In this document: one piece after another, positions 51,948-61,489 of the stretch
Layout: the number at the start of each line of letters is the position of its first letter
Position numbering within the stretch: position 1 is the stretch's first letter
NCBI GenBank assembly: GCA_040285825.1
Contig: JAUPSS010000004.1
Span: 4,161,658-4,225,657, forward strand
Direction: 5' to 3'
Length of the DNA stretch: 64,000 nucleotides
From: Eukaryota sp. TZLM1-RC
Lineage: Eukaryota; Metamonada: BaSk clade
Notes under the pieces: model-generated
Seen by the model: the letters and a program-made list of their open reading frames with translations, nothing else
Told to the model about the DNA's origin: nothing
The model's database searches: none
Program-made: the position numbers and the translations under genes

Positions 51948-52685
51948 TTATCCTCTTTTAAGTTTACTCAACTGCGTCTTTTGCAAGGAAGAAAGCTTTG
52001 ACATTGCATCATTCAATGTTCCCCATAAAATATCTGAATAATGATTTTGTAGCCATTTATACACAACTTCCTTATCTGATTTGGACGATTCCTTACAAAT
52101 CCAGGCCACTGACTTTCTGATGAGGTTATGTCTTGACAGCAAATGATGAGCTGTCACTGATAAGGCAATAGGAACTGCTGCTGGTAGTTTACGTACTGCA
52201 CGACAAAATATTACTATAGAAATACGCTGAAGGTAAACACTGGTAGAAGATTTCCACCTATGAACATCTGACAAAAATGGTTCTTGATAAACAGGAAATC
52301 TTCCTAAGAATTCCAAACATAACATGTCAATAGAAACCCAGTTATCTGCTCCATTGACAAGACGAATAGCAGAGCGCCAGACAGAATGATCTGTGAACGA
52401 ATCAGATTGTGACAGAGCCACCAGAAGCGGTGGTATCAGTACATGTGGTTCAATATATTGAGTTTCTAGGTACAATTGTAGTAATGCATCAATTGCAGAA
52501 GTCACAGAGACTGTTTTCTTGAATTTCTTTCCAATAATGGATGCTTGTTTTCGAAGAAGGGGGTTTGAGAGACCATAAGACAGACGTGTTGAATCCTTGC
52601 CTAAGAAAGGCTTAACATCAGTGGTTCGATCTGGCTGTATTGCGAAAACACCATTCACGTCATTCAGAAAGTCAGATAGTTCCAT
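51948..52685 (-). CDS. HEAT-like protein of the DNA alkylation repair (AlkD) family
   Basis: 245 residues from the first ATG, at 52683-52685 (MELSDFLND). The C-terminal half matches AlkD-type sequences: VHRWKSSTSVYLQRISIVIF corresponds to the W-x(5)-N-x-WLRR-x-A block, and HNLIRKSVAWICKESSKSDK to IRKAIGWALREYSKTDP. AlkD is a DNA glycosylase built from HEAT-like repeats that removes bulky alkylated bases. Eukaryotic relatives exist, but not all are shown to be active. The DNA-contacting Asp of AlkD could not be placed with certainty. It starts 27 bp after the stop codon of the upstream Yip1 gene on the same strand. Confidence 0.7.
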   Translation of the reverse strand: MELSDFLNDVNGVFAIQPDRTTDVKPFLGKDSTRLSYGLSNPLLRKQASIIGKKFKKTVSVTSAIDALLQLYLETQYIEPHVLIPPLLVALSQSDSFTDHSVWRSAIRLVNGADNWVSIDMLCLEFLGRFPVYQEPFLSDVHRWKSSTSVYLQRISIVIFCRAVRKLPAAVPIALSVTAHHLLSRHNLIRKSVAWICKESSKSDKEVVYKWLQNHYSDILWGTLNDAMSKLSSLQKTQLSKLKRG

Positions 52686-52712
52686 TTCAGACAAGGGAAA
52701 ATCGTTTATTTT

Positions 52713-53462
52713 CTATAAAATCATATTCACTAAAATCAAACCAAAAGCAAAATGTACAAAAGCGCCAGCTACTCCCACAATGTAACCAACATTCTGTGCA
52801 GGGGATCTGTCTGTATGGACTTCAAACAACTGTCTACCGAGTGTAGACGAAGAAATAATAACAGACAAGAACAAAAAAGGAAATAGAAAAGTGCCACGAA
52901 AGCCGATCCAACTAAGAACAATAACACAGTAAGATACCATCGAATACCCAGTAACAGAAGCCAGGAGTACCATCGGAGTGAGAGCTTGAAGGAGATAGAA
53001 TGTGAACCACAAAGTTATTGTTGAGATCAACCAAAATGACAGGCTTATACCAACTGATTTACCAAGCTTGGTCATTCCCAGAGAAAATGAACCTTTGCTG
53101 ATAAATGCAAAGTTGAGGAACAATATAAGTGTGATAACAGTCATGAGGGGCCCATAAAGATCTGGGGCTTCTAAGAGTGACGTGTTGCGTCTGAGAGGGT
53201 TAAATGAGTCCCGCAGCCTGTACAATACTTCTTTAGGTTCTTGATCTAGGTGTGTATGTAAAATGCCCAATGAATAACGTGAAGCAAGTGCTTTCACCTC
53301 TCCAAACTTTGAATCAAACACTTGTTTGGCGACTACCCCTGAAATGCTGCCCCCAGTGAGTTGCTCCACAAGGTCATCTGTGGGAATTTGTTCTGTAGAG
53401 CTACGAAACTCTTGTGTAGAAGTTGAATCTTGTGGGACGTCAAGGTAGAAATCGTCAGCCAT
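52713..53462 (-). CDS. Yip1-domain membrane protein
   Basis: 249 residues, ATG at 53460-53462. The N-terminal 115 residues are hydrophilic. Then comes the Yip1 signature APDLYGPLMTVITLILFLNF (from residue about 119), with five hydrophobic segments to the C-terminus. YSMVSYC (around 186) corresponds to the GYS(x)xxY block. The Yip1/YIPF family acts in ER-Golgi membranes and binds Rab GTPases; length and layout fit YIPF proteins. A LINE 3' end lies just upstream of the ATG, and the next gene follows after 27 bp, an unusually tight spacing for eukaryotic genes on one strand. Confidence 0.88.
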   Translation of the reverse strand: MADDFYLDVPQDSTSTQEFRSSTEQIPTDDLVEQLTGGSISGVVAKQVFDSKFGEVKALASRYSLGILHTHLDQEPKEVLYRLRDSFNPLRRNTSLLEAPDLYGPLMTVITLILFLNFAFISKGSFSLGMTKLGKSVGISLSFWLISTITLWFTFYLLQALTPMVLLASVTGYSMVSYCVIVLSWIGFRGTFLFPFLFLSVIISSSTLGRQLFEVHTDRSPAQNVGYIVGVAGAFVHFAFGLILVNMIL

Positions 53463-53479
53463 TAGCCAAAAGATTTTTA

Positions 53480-53650
53480 AAAAACATATTATTTATTTGT
53501 TTGGGGAGGAAATTGACCTCTCTACCACACCAACTAAGGAATCTCCACCTACATTGTGAGACACTCTTTGAGCGAGAACAAGTTCCACAGCCTCAAATAA
53601 TTTTCCAATATCTTTACACAAGCTGAACACAATTCGATTGCTGCAGAAAA
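53480..53650 (-). pseudogene. LINE C-terminal scrap
   Basis: Minus-strand translation contains SNRIVFSLCKDIGKLFEAVE, matching the last block of the LINEs here (NTIVFSIFKGMLKTVSDAL). It ends just upstream of the Yip1 start codon. Confidence 0.55.
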
Positions 53651-53899
53651 AGCGTTCTTTATGAACAAATCATTAAATCATTCAAAAACCAGTATGCTTT
53701 AAAACACAAACGTCCACTTTAAGAAATATCAAACCCATTAATCTCACAGCTTTTCTTCGTTTAAAGTTGATTCTAACTGACGAGGACTCACGAAAATACA
53801 GATTTTTGATAGCTGGGCCCAGGGGTTTGAACGGGATCAAGGCCCATTATGGGTTCAAACATTTAACCCTCAATTTAATAAAATTATCTATGATGATCT
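53651..53899. other. Intergenic, no gene seen
   Basis: No coding signal. May include the outer part of the Gyp-3 LTR, whose far end cannot be fixed because there is no second LTR. Confidence 0.3.
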
Positions 53900-54826
53900 G
53901 CGGGGGTTAAGGTTAGACATGGTACTTTAAATGTAAAGAAATTTATTACGAAGGCATATGGGTTTCCTTCACCTTGAGCGCACTAGCGCAATAATACATT
54001 AAACTAGAATAAACTATATTAATAGACTAACATAAACTAAATTCAAATAAAGCTAGCCAAGGCTAACACTGCCCTTTCTTCTTTTCAAGCGTCAAGGCCT
54101 ATAAGTGACAGGAGTAATCGTATTGTTGGAGTTACGCTTTACACGACGCTTACGATTGAAGGACTAGGAGAGAGTTTAAGGTAAAGACTTGGCGAATGCT
54201 TTATAAGCAGCTGTGTTACGACCGGTGGAAATCAGTTCAGTGGTTATTTGATTACCGGGCCATTGGACTTGGCAATAGTCACCATGCTGACTGAAAAATC
54301 ATTTGAATAACATGCACTTCAGCATCACCAGCAGATACCCAGTAATGAAATTCATCATCAGGAGGGAGGCTATAATTAAAAGGTTGGAGGTGTTGGCAGC
54401 TGGCTTTGACCACCATATCAGTGGACAGATTCTTGATGTTGGCCGTGGAGGTAAATGGGTTGTCAACTACAAGGAGTGGACCTTTGTAGTTACCGAGCAG
54501 CTTTGCGGCGGTTGATGAAACACGCTTGACCAGTTGACCTCGAGAGAAAGGGTTTGCTTCAGGAAGGTTCTCCGTGCGACAAGCTTTGGAAGCTTGGCGG
54601 CGCTCAGCTTCTGTTGCTTCTTCAATCTAGAGAATTTAGATTGAATCTCGGAAATGTAAGACGACTCAGCCATTGAGCTTTGAAGGGTTTTGAGGATCCT
54701 CCCTGGGTCAGATCGGGGGCTGGTTTCCAAACCCAACATGAGCTCGTACGAAAGTGTCCTGTAATCGAACTCTTTGATGAGTTGATCAGCAGTTGTACAT
54801 ATGGAATGCCACTTCTGACACTTCAC
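53900..54826 (-). mobile_element. Gyp-3, 3' fragment of a gypsy retrotransposon
   Basis: In minus orientation it carries the integrase C-terminal part (KLLGNYKGPLLVVDNPF, SAGDAEVHVIQMI), equivalent to the Gyp-1 region at 40.27-40.5 kb. A purine tract (GAAAAGAAGAAAGGGCAG, 54086-54069) and a 3' LTR starting TGTTAGCCTTGG at 54068 follow. The LTR start resembles Gyp-2. 5' parts are missing and there are frame breaks. Confidence 0.7.
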
Positions 54827-54840
54827 ATTTTTCTAACATC

Positions 54841-55041
54841 ATGCAGCAAAAGGAGAAACAGGATAACGAGGTAACGAACTCAGTTTCCACATCCTCCTTC
54901 AACCTGTTCTTCACTCAACAGCAGAGTTTTTCCTCTCGAACTCCTCAGTCGGGAACAGTCGTCCGGCTTAACAGGAATAAACTGAAGATCAGAACCTCGG
55001 TTTCCAAACGGAATCGTCGTTCTGATCCTTCCGTGGGGTAG
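54841..55041 (+). pseudogene. Gypsy Gag N-terminal scrap
   Basis: 66-codon frame MQQKEKQDNEVTNSVS..., similar in wording to the start of the array Gag (NMQQEPATHIHNKEGNEAT). Basic end (NRNKLKIRTSVSKRNRR). Confidence 0.4.
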
Positions 55042-55356
55042 AGTATTGCACTTTTTTGAGTCATCATGTGAGTAATGTTATGGGTGCTGTGGCATTAGCC
55101 ATGTTTTTAATTACTTTAGATGTGGGATGTTTTTCTTGTTTATGTTTTGTTTTGAATTGTTTTTGAATTGTTATATTGATGTTTTTGAGTTTGTTGATTT
55201 TTGGGGTTTAGGTATTTGCACTTTAGATATGGGATGTTTTGTCTTAAATGGTTATTTCAATAATGTTGAGGTTGATGATCATGTTTATAATTAACGTTTT
55301 TAATTCAGTAGCTTTCAACATCTCCTATCAACAAACCCATTTCTGTTGATTTAACA
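55042..55356. other. A+T-rich stretch, no gene seen
   Basis: T-rich with repeated GTTTTGAATTG-like words. Probably the 5' flank of the second Fz-A copy. Confidence 0.3.
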
Positions 55357-55810
55357 ATGGATAGAGTTTTTGAAGCAAATCATGGTCCCAGAAAGAGAAG
55401 ATCTAATTTTAAATCAACTACTCCATCAAAAAATAATTAGACAAGAAACTTTTGACCAACAAAGATCAAAGAGTCGGTGGAAAAAACATCAAAAATCACG
55501 GAACCGAAAAATTTGTAGTGAGAACACAAGGTTGAATATCGAGAACAGGAAGATTTTGACAAAGAAACAATTGACACCAAGTATGGTCAAAAAAATTGAG
55601 CCAAGTCGTGGTGGCTTCAAGCCTGATCATTTGATTCATCTCAAATTAAAGACCACAAATTAAAATTTTCCTACTATTATGTGATTTGCTCTTGAAACCT
55701 ATCAAGTTGGTCAACTTTATCAAAATAATGATAAACAATTTTTCGCTCCTGATGAGATTATCAACAAAAAAATTGAGAATGAGTCCTCAAAATACCAGGT
55801 CTTGCTAAAC
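55357..55810 (+). pseudogene. Fz-A copy 2, N-terminus
   Basis: Preserves the 5' region missing from copy 1: an ATG at 55357 (MDRVFEANHGPRKRRSNFKS), a frame change, then a basic stretch up to PSMVKKIEPSRGGFKPDHLI. From about 55670 it matches the exonuclease start: PTIM, stop, FALETYQVGQLYQN, then PDEIINKK. Exo I Asp is Ala here and the Cys before it is a TGA stop, so this copy is dead. Homology to copy 1 ends near 55810; the piece between residues about 45 and 275 of the exonuclease is missing. Confidence 0.7.
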
Positions 55811-55965
55811 TTGTACTGAAAATGTCTAACCTTTTACCATATCAACTTAGACTCTTTATAACAACTCAAACTACTAGAACACTTCAGATAGTCTCTCATG
55901 CTATGTTTTTGTTATGCTTCTGGTTCTTTGGACAATCCTTTTTCTTATGATCGCTTACACCACAT

Positions 55966-56244
55966 TTACTGCAAGGGAGCGTACACATAGTGCCTTTCTC
56001 TACCACAATTACCACATCTTCTTGCCTTCATTCGATTCCTTTTCAGCTCTGCATGATTTGATTCAACACAAGATGTGGTGTAGCTACTGAAATGAGTGAA
56101 CTGGTCTGTGTAGCAATGTAAAAATTCAGTTCCAACTGGTAGTAAGCTCTGTTCGATATAATCAACAGCTTTTTGGAATACATTCGTTGCTCCACAAATC
56201 AAGTTCTTGTAAGTGAATAGGAAATCGTTCAATAAAAGTTTCAT
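55966..56244 (-). pseudogene. Mutator-like (MULE) transposase fragment
   Basis: 92 codons. FTHFSSYTTSCVESNHAELK resembles the TSR-x-E-x-x-H-x-x-LK block downstream of the MULE catalytic domain, and is followed by a zinc-knuckle start CGNCGRERH. No other part of a MULE is seen. Confidence 0.5.
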
Positions 56245-56519
56245 TGAGGATTAGGTTTCATTGGTTAGCGTAGCAGGAACATCGGAAGTACACGGAGACA
56301 CCAGGATTAAGAGCATATTAGTGAAAAGCAAAGCCTTGTTCGTTACTCCATCTTTTCCAAGATTCCAAGAGGGTCCTGAAGGAAGAACTTCTTTGTAGGG
56401 GACTGATGTAATTCATTCTAGCACTATCGCCTGCAGGATGTTGTATCATGATAAAATTTGAGAAAGTACAAGTTTAGCAAAAATGTAGGTACAAGTTTAG
56501 CAAAATTCTGAAATTGCAG

Positions 56520-58689
56520 ATGATTTAGCTTTTTATTTTCAACAATTGGTTTCATTGAAAGTCGTTCTTCCTCCTGAGCTTACTGCTACACGTCTCATTG
56601 TTTTAGTAAAACCTGGAAGTGAAACTAAACCTTCAGGAATTCGTTCTATTGCAGTAGGTGAATCTCTATCTCGTTTGTTGGCCTCAATTATTTTTAATAG
56701 AATTGTGAAGAAAGCTGGTAAATTTTTTGTCGCCTTTGCAATTTGGTATTCAAACGATTGATGGAGCTTCAGTTGCTGCTCTAACATCTGACTTGTTTTT
56801 TAACTCCAAAGGAAACAATTTTATTTTCAATTTAGATTTCAGTAATGCTTTCAACAGTGTGAAAAGAAAAGCAATTTACGAAGTGATTCAACAACATTTC
56901 CCTGAACTATCAAGTTATTTCTATTTGTTTTACGGTAAATCCAATGAATTGGTGTATGATGTGTTTTCTTTAAAATCTTCATCTGGTGTAAAACAAGGGG
57001 ACCCTTTGGGCCCATTATTATTTTGTATTGCAATCCAGGAACCTTTGATAGCAATCAATGAAAAATACCCTTCTCTTAAAATTTGAGGTTATATGGATGA
57101 CATTTCCCGTATTGGTCCTTTTGATGTAGTCCAAAAAGCTTCAAATGAAATTGCTTCACAATATGAAAATGTAGGACTTCACTTGAATCCCCGAAAATGT
57201 CGATTAATTGGTAATGAATTCAAAGGGTTTAAAATTAATAATTGTAAAATTCCTTTTACCAATGTCTCAAGAAGCTTTTCGTTTTTAGGCTGTTGGTTAG
57301 GAATGGTTGATGAAATAACTAAATTTTTAATGAAATTGCTGAAAAACTTGGCAATGAGCTTCAATCAATTTCTGAATTGGAAATAAAGAAACATATCAAT
57401 CTTTTTATTTTGTTACTCCGAAAAAATTACTCACTTATTAAGATCAACAGCACCATCTTTCTCTATTCATTTTTGCCGATCACTTAATCAATTTCGTGCA
57501 ACTTCTTTGCTTCCCAATTAGAAGTGAATCCTGAATTGATTCGAGCCCACTTGTTCTCATCTTCACAAGTTGGTGGTGAAAAAATTGTATTTTTGAATTT
57601 CTCAATCGTTTTCCTGAGGATAGCCATTTGCTTAATGCATCATTTTCCAATTATTTGTATGACCTTGATGTTGCGATTAATAAAATTGCACCAGAAATTT
57701 GGTTTCAATGTTGTCCAAACTCAGTTCAAGAGATTACTCCACGATATTTAGTTAATTTAAGGTATTGTGTAAAGAAGCTTCAACAAAAACTGACAGTAAT
57801 ATTTGAAGGCTTGGATTATGAAGTACGTCTTGGCATAGCCAAGCAAAAAAATCCCGCTTTTGCAAATTTTTTACTGGGTGTTTGTGATAGTGCTACGTCT
57901 TGTTTAATTAATCAAGTTCGAAGAATTTATGGTTTGTTTCTAGATGACCCTTGCTTTTTATTTTCTATGCGTCTTAGATCTTTTATTTGGCCTGATAATT
58001 CTCCCCATGGTTTATTTTGTAAATGTGGAAAGACTGTCACTCCAACCCATTTATTTAATTGTAATCGTTTTATTACTTTTAGATCAAAAGTGCATGATGC
58101 AGTAAGTGATCAGCTCTATTGTATGTTTAAGTCCTACAAGATTGAATCATTTTTAGAACCTTTGCTTTCAAATTTGGCTGATGAAGCTGACAGAAATTCT
58201 ATTGGTGATAGCCGCGGTCATGTGCTAGTTCCCGGACTTGGTGGATCAATGGTCATTATTGATGTCAGATCTACTGATGTATCAAACAGCTCAAATTTAA
58301 AAACTGGCACCATCTTATAATTCACCTTTACGTAGAGCTGAAGAAGCGAAAATTATCAAGTACAAGAAATAATCAATAACTTGAATTCCAACTCACATAC
58401 TCAATACCTTCTTTGTCCTTTTGCTTATTCATTATTTGGAACCTTGGGTAAAACTGCGTTATCTTTTTGGACAATTTCTCTTCTATTGTCAAAAATAGAA
58501 CTGGAAGAATATTTGACCGCAAAAACAGAATTGTATTTTCTATTTTTAAGGGAATGTATAGCCTTGTTTCTAGCTCGTTGTTATCACTAGGAAAATTCTA
58601 TGAAGAAAATGTTGTAGGTAAGTTTTCAATAGTAGATGTGGAGTTTGAGAATATTGATTTTTAGTTTCATACAATTTTGTTTGAATAAA
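56520..58689 (+). mobile_element. LINE-E copy 2, 5'-truncated
   Basis: RT region to 3' end, broken into several frames. Sequence in order: RPSGIRSIAVGESLSRLLAS-like block, LQFGIQTIDGAS (CAA where LINE-B has TAA), KSSSGVKQGDPLGPLLFC, YMDDISRIG (57091-57120), knuckle CKCGKTVTPTHLFNC, and GSMVIIDVRSTDV. It sits inside the space where the middle of Fz-A copy 2 should be and ends against its remainder. Confidence 0.8.
57628..58320 (+). pseudogene. LINE-E post-RT, knuckle and endonuclease-like region
   Basis: 230-codon frame. YEVRLGIAKQKNPAFANFLL, MRLRSFIWPDN, CKCGKTVTPTHLFNC, SKVHDAVSDQLYC, GHVLVPGLGGSMVIIDVRS. Close to LINE-E copy 1 and to the LINE-C tail of the chimeric element. Confidence 0.65.
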
Positions 58690-59390
58690 ATATCTATCAA
58701 AAAAAATTTACCATCTTATAAAACCATTCGTGCAACCATTAACTCAATGGTTAAACAAGCAATTATTATATTGAAACTTAAAAAAAACTGCTTCAAAATT
58801 TCAACAGTTACGAATACACACTGCATGCTGCCTGAAAATGTATTTACAGTCCCGTTTGAAACGCAACTTGTCATTATCACGTTTGACTGCCAAATTGTGT
58901 GAATCATTGAAGGCAAGAATTCGTTATATTTCTGATGATTTTTACGAGCAACAAATGGTAAAACCAAAAAGTGCAATTTTACAGGATTTGGAAGAGTTTG
59001 TACATGGTGAAGCAGTTTGTAGATTAACTAGCTTTGAACAACAAACGTTAAACCAAACATTGTATATGGTGAAGGAGTTTGTAGATTAACTAGCTTTGAA
59101 CAACAAACGTTAAACCAAACTTTGAGTTATTTTGATCGCTTGAGACACAAGCCTGAAGAGTTTCCACGATTTCCAACTGATGGACTCAGTAGACCTCCCG
59201 AGGACATGGCACCGGCAATGTTTTCCGATTTTGAGAATAAGTTGAAACTAAATTATGAAAAACATGCCAATCGTTTTATTAATGTTTTTTGACAGAGTAG
59301 ATGTAGAAAATGTGTTAGTAGAAATGCACAAACTAGTAGGGTACACATCGCCATTGTCTACTATAATTTCATTGTATAGATTTAGACTTC
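58690..59390 (+). pseudogene. Fz-A copy 2, middle part
   Basis: Resumes Fz-A homology at SYKTIRATINSMVK (copy 1 residue about 282) and continues through SLKARIRYISDDFYEQQMVKP, PRFPTDGLSRPP and GYTSPLSTIISLYRFRL, with several frame breaks. It is cut by the Gyp-2 5' LTR at 59391, directly after RFRL. Its Fanzor catalytic half, if present, lies beyond the window. Confidence 0.75.
59003..59125 (+). repeat. 62-bp tandem duplication inside Fz-A copy 2
   Basis: TTTGTAGATTAACTAGCTTT and following bases occur twice with a 62-bp period; copy 1 of the gene has the segment once (STSFEQQKLNKTL). A local replication slip that breaks the frame. Confidence 0.8.
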
Positions 59391-59520
59391 TGTTAGCCAG
59401 GTTAAACTCCTCCTTCCAGTTCGGAAAGTATGACGTGATACTTTAGCTTAAATTCGTTTTAGTTTTAAATTATTTTGATTTTCTTAATTCTGTTCCATAA
59501 ACGTCTGTTATTTTAGTTAA
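59391..59520 (+). repeat. Gyp-2 5' LTR, right end uncertain
   Basis: First 37 bp match 63964-64000 with three differences. The LTR end cannot be fixed because the 3' copy is cut off by the window; it must finish before the Gag region. Confidence 0.65.
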
Positions 59521-59701
59521 TGGAAAACCAACGTGCACATAAGCCAACAGTAATTACTGTGGACTTAAGAGAATCCACTTCTGTCGCCAGGTACCCTAGT
59601 GTACCTACCCGGTGTAGGTACCCTACACTCCCTATTTACAACATACTGGTCGAGAAGCCATCTCCCAATAAGTGGAAGCGCTTAAGGTGTACGTATCACG
59701 T

Positions 59702-60258
59702 ATGTCATCTAATCATGTCTCGTCGGACATGACAAGGAGATATCCGTCCGCCACTCACTCTCAGTCTCCCTCCTGCTCGAAAGCATCCGAGCCCTCCTCC
59801 TAGGATTCTGACCGAGAAGCTATCAAGGCTCTCACTCAAGAAGTCGCTGCCCTGAAATCTAAACTTTCTCTCGCCGAGAAATCCAAACTGAACACTGAAG
59901 AGTCCTCCGAATCCACCCCTGTCTCCACTGAAACGAGAAAACCTCGTCCGTCCTTTAACCCTCGAGATTTCAAACTTCCCTCTGTATTAGCTTATGAAGA
60001 TAGCCAAGACCAAACCTCCGACTCCTCTAACACTACCAACGTTGCTACTTTCGAAAAGTGCCGCCTCGTTTCTGAAAACCAACTCCATCAACCCATGCTT
60101 CCGTATGTATTATGTACTATTACCCCCGTGGTGCTAGAAACCTTCGAGATCTTCGAAGGAATTGACCCTAATGACCCCGAAGCAATCCTTTACCACCTGT
60201 TATCCTTTTGCCGTTTCGAAGACTCTGCTGAGGCTTATCATAGCTTCAATCCCTGAAA
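59702..60258 (+). pseudogene. Gyp-2 Gag, N-terminal part
   Basis: Frame from ATG 59702 with one in-frame TAG at 59801. Coiled region EAIKALTQEVAALKSKLSLA, then LPYVLCTITPVVLETFEIFE, ending at a TGA near 60256. Confidence 0.5.
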
Positions 60259-60264
60259 CTCAAT

Positions 60265-60525
60265 TTGTCTGCCCCAACCGCCGAAGAAGCTATTACCTCT
60301 TATATTTCTGCCTTTCTCAAGAAGCTCCAACTCTGTCCCTCCGAGTTACCTGAAGCTGCCCGCATGAAGTTCTTTGTCAATGGAATACGCCCCAAGAGAC
60401 TCCGCTTCATTATCCGAAATTATGTACGTAAACTAGCTCCTCCAACCTCCGTCCCTGAACTCCGATTCTTCATAGGCTCTATCAACTTCCTCCGTGACTG
60501 GCTCCCATCCGTATCAAAGAGCTAG
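60265..60525 (+). pseudogene. Gyp-2 Gag fused to the RT connection region
   Basis: Gag-like AARMKFFVNGIRPKRLRFII is followed within 12 residues by SVPELRFFIGSINFLRDWLP, which in Gyp-1 (VKEVRSLVGSINFIRDWLP) lies after the RT palm. Protease and RT catalytic blocks have been deleted at about 60425-60440. Confidence 0.65.
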
Positions 60526-60639
60526 CTCCCCTAACCGTGCTATTAAAGAACAAGCCCAAACGCATCAAGTTAGGACCTCAAGTACTTTAATGCTTCAACA
60601 ACATCAAGGAAATGGTGATTAACAGCCTCTCCCTCTCCC

Positions 60640-61489
60640 TGCCAGACACTGATAGCACTATCCTCGTGTCCACCGACGCCTCCGACAAAGCCATCGCTGG
60701 CATCATTTGGAAAGAGTTAGAACCTTCTTCCCAGGAACCTGCCTTTCAAAACGCAAGGTAATGCCTGTGTCATTTTATTCGCGCATTCTGACTTTGTCCC
60801 AACAACGCTGGTCTACCCTCCAGAAAGAGCTTTTCGCTATTGTTATGACGCTGTACCAGCCCAATCTCTCGTCGTTTCTTCTCACTAAGCATTTAACCAT
60901 CTTCTGTGATCATAAGAACCTTGCCTACTTGTTCTCTTGCCCTGACAACAATCGAGTTGTCCTCCGTTTGATTCCAGTCCTTCAGTCTTTCTCCTTCGTT
61001 TGTGTTCACATTGAAGGAACTAAGAACTACTGGGCTGACTATTTATCTAGAGCCAACGATGATGAAATCGCCCCAAAAAAGAAGGAAAAGGAAGAGAAGA
61101 AGACCAGAAGTGTCTTTAACAACCCTGCCCCCGCCTTGTGCTGCATGATGACTCATCGAGGATCGGCTAACTCTCCACTGTGGAACTACATGAACCTCGA
61201 CGATCTGACGCACTCCTCCTCCCACTGGTACGACATTGACTTTGACACCGCTCAAAGAACTCATCATCCTTTCGCCATCCGTCCTAAGCACTCCGTGACA
61301 GCTTTCCTCAACTCCCGCAAACACTTCATCCAATATAACCTGAATCCCGAACCTCACGAACTGCTCTCCCCCTCTCCCGCCCGCTTTTTCGTCCTCTTAA
61401 CCGATCTGCCACTTCTGTTCGTCAACACCACTGCCCCCAAGAGACTTTGGCAAAGCTGCTTTCAACCCTCGGCCCGTCCCCACTCCTGA
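60640..61489 (+). pseudogene. Gyp-2 RNase H
   Basis: VSTDASDKAIAGIIWKEL (60668-60720), a frame change, then VMPVSFYSRILTLSQQRWST, LQKELFAIV, FCDHKNLAYL and NYWADYLSRAN: a full RNase H domain of the gypsy type. The frame then continues into sequence not present in Gyp-1. Confidence 0.75.

Noticed and set aside
53800-53880. A tRNA gene suggested by GGGTTCAAAC
   Set aside because: No A-box at the right distance and no cloverleaf pairing could be found by eye.
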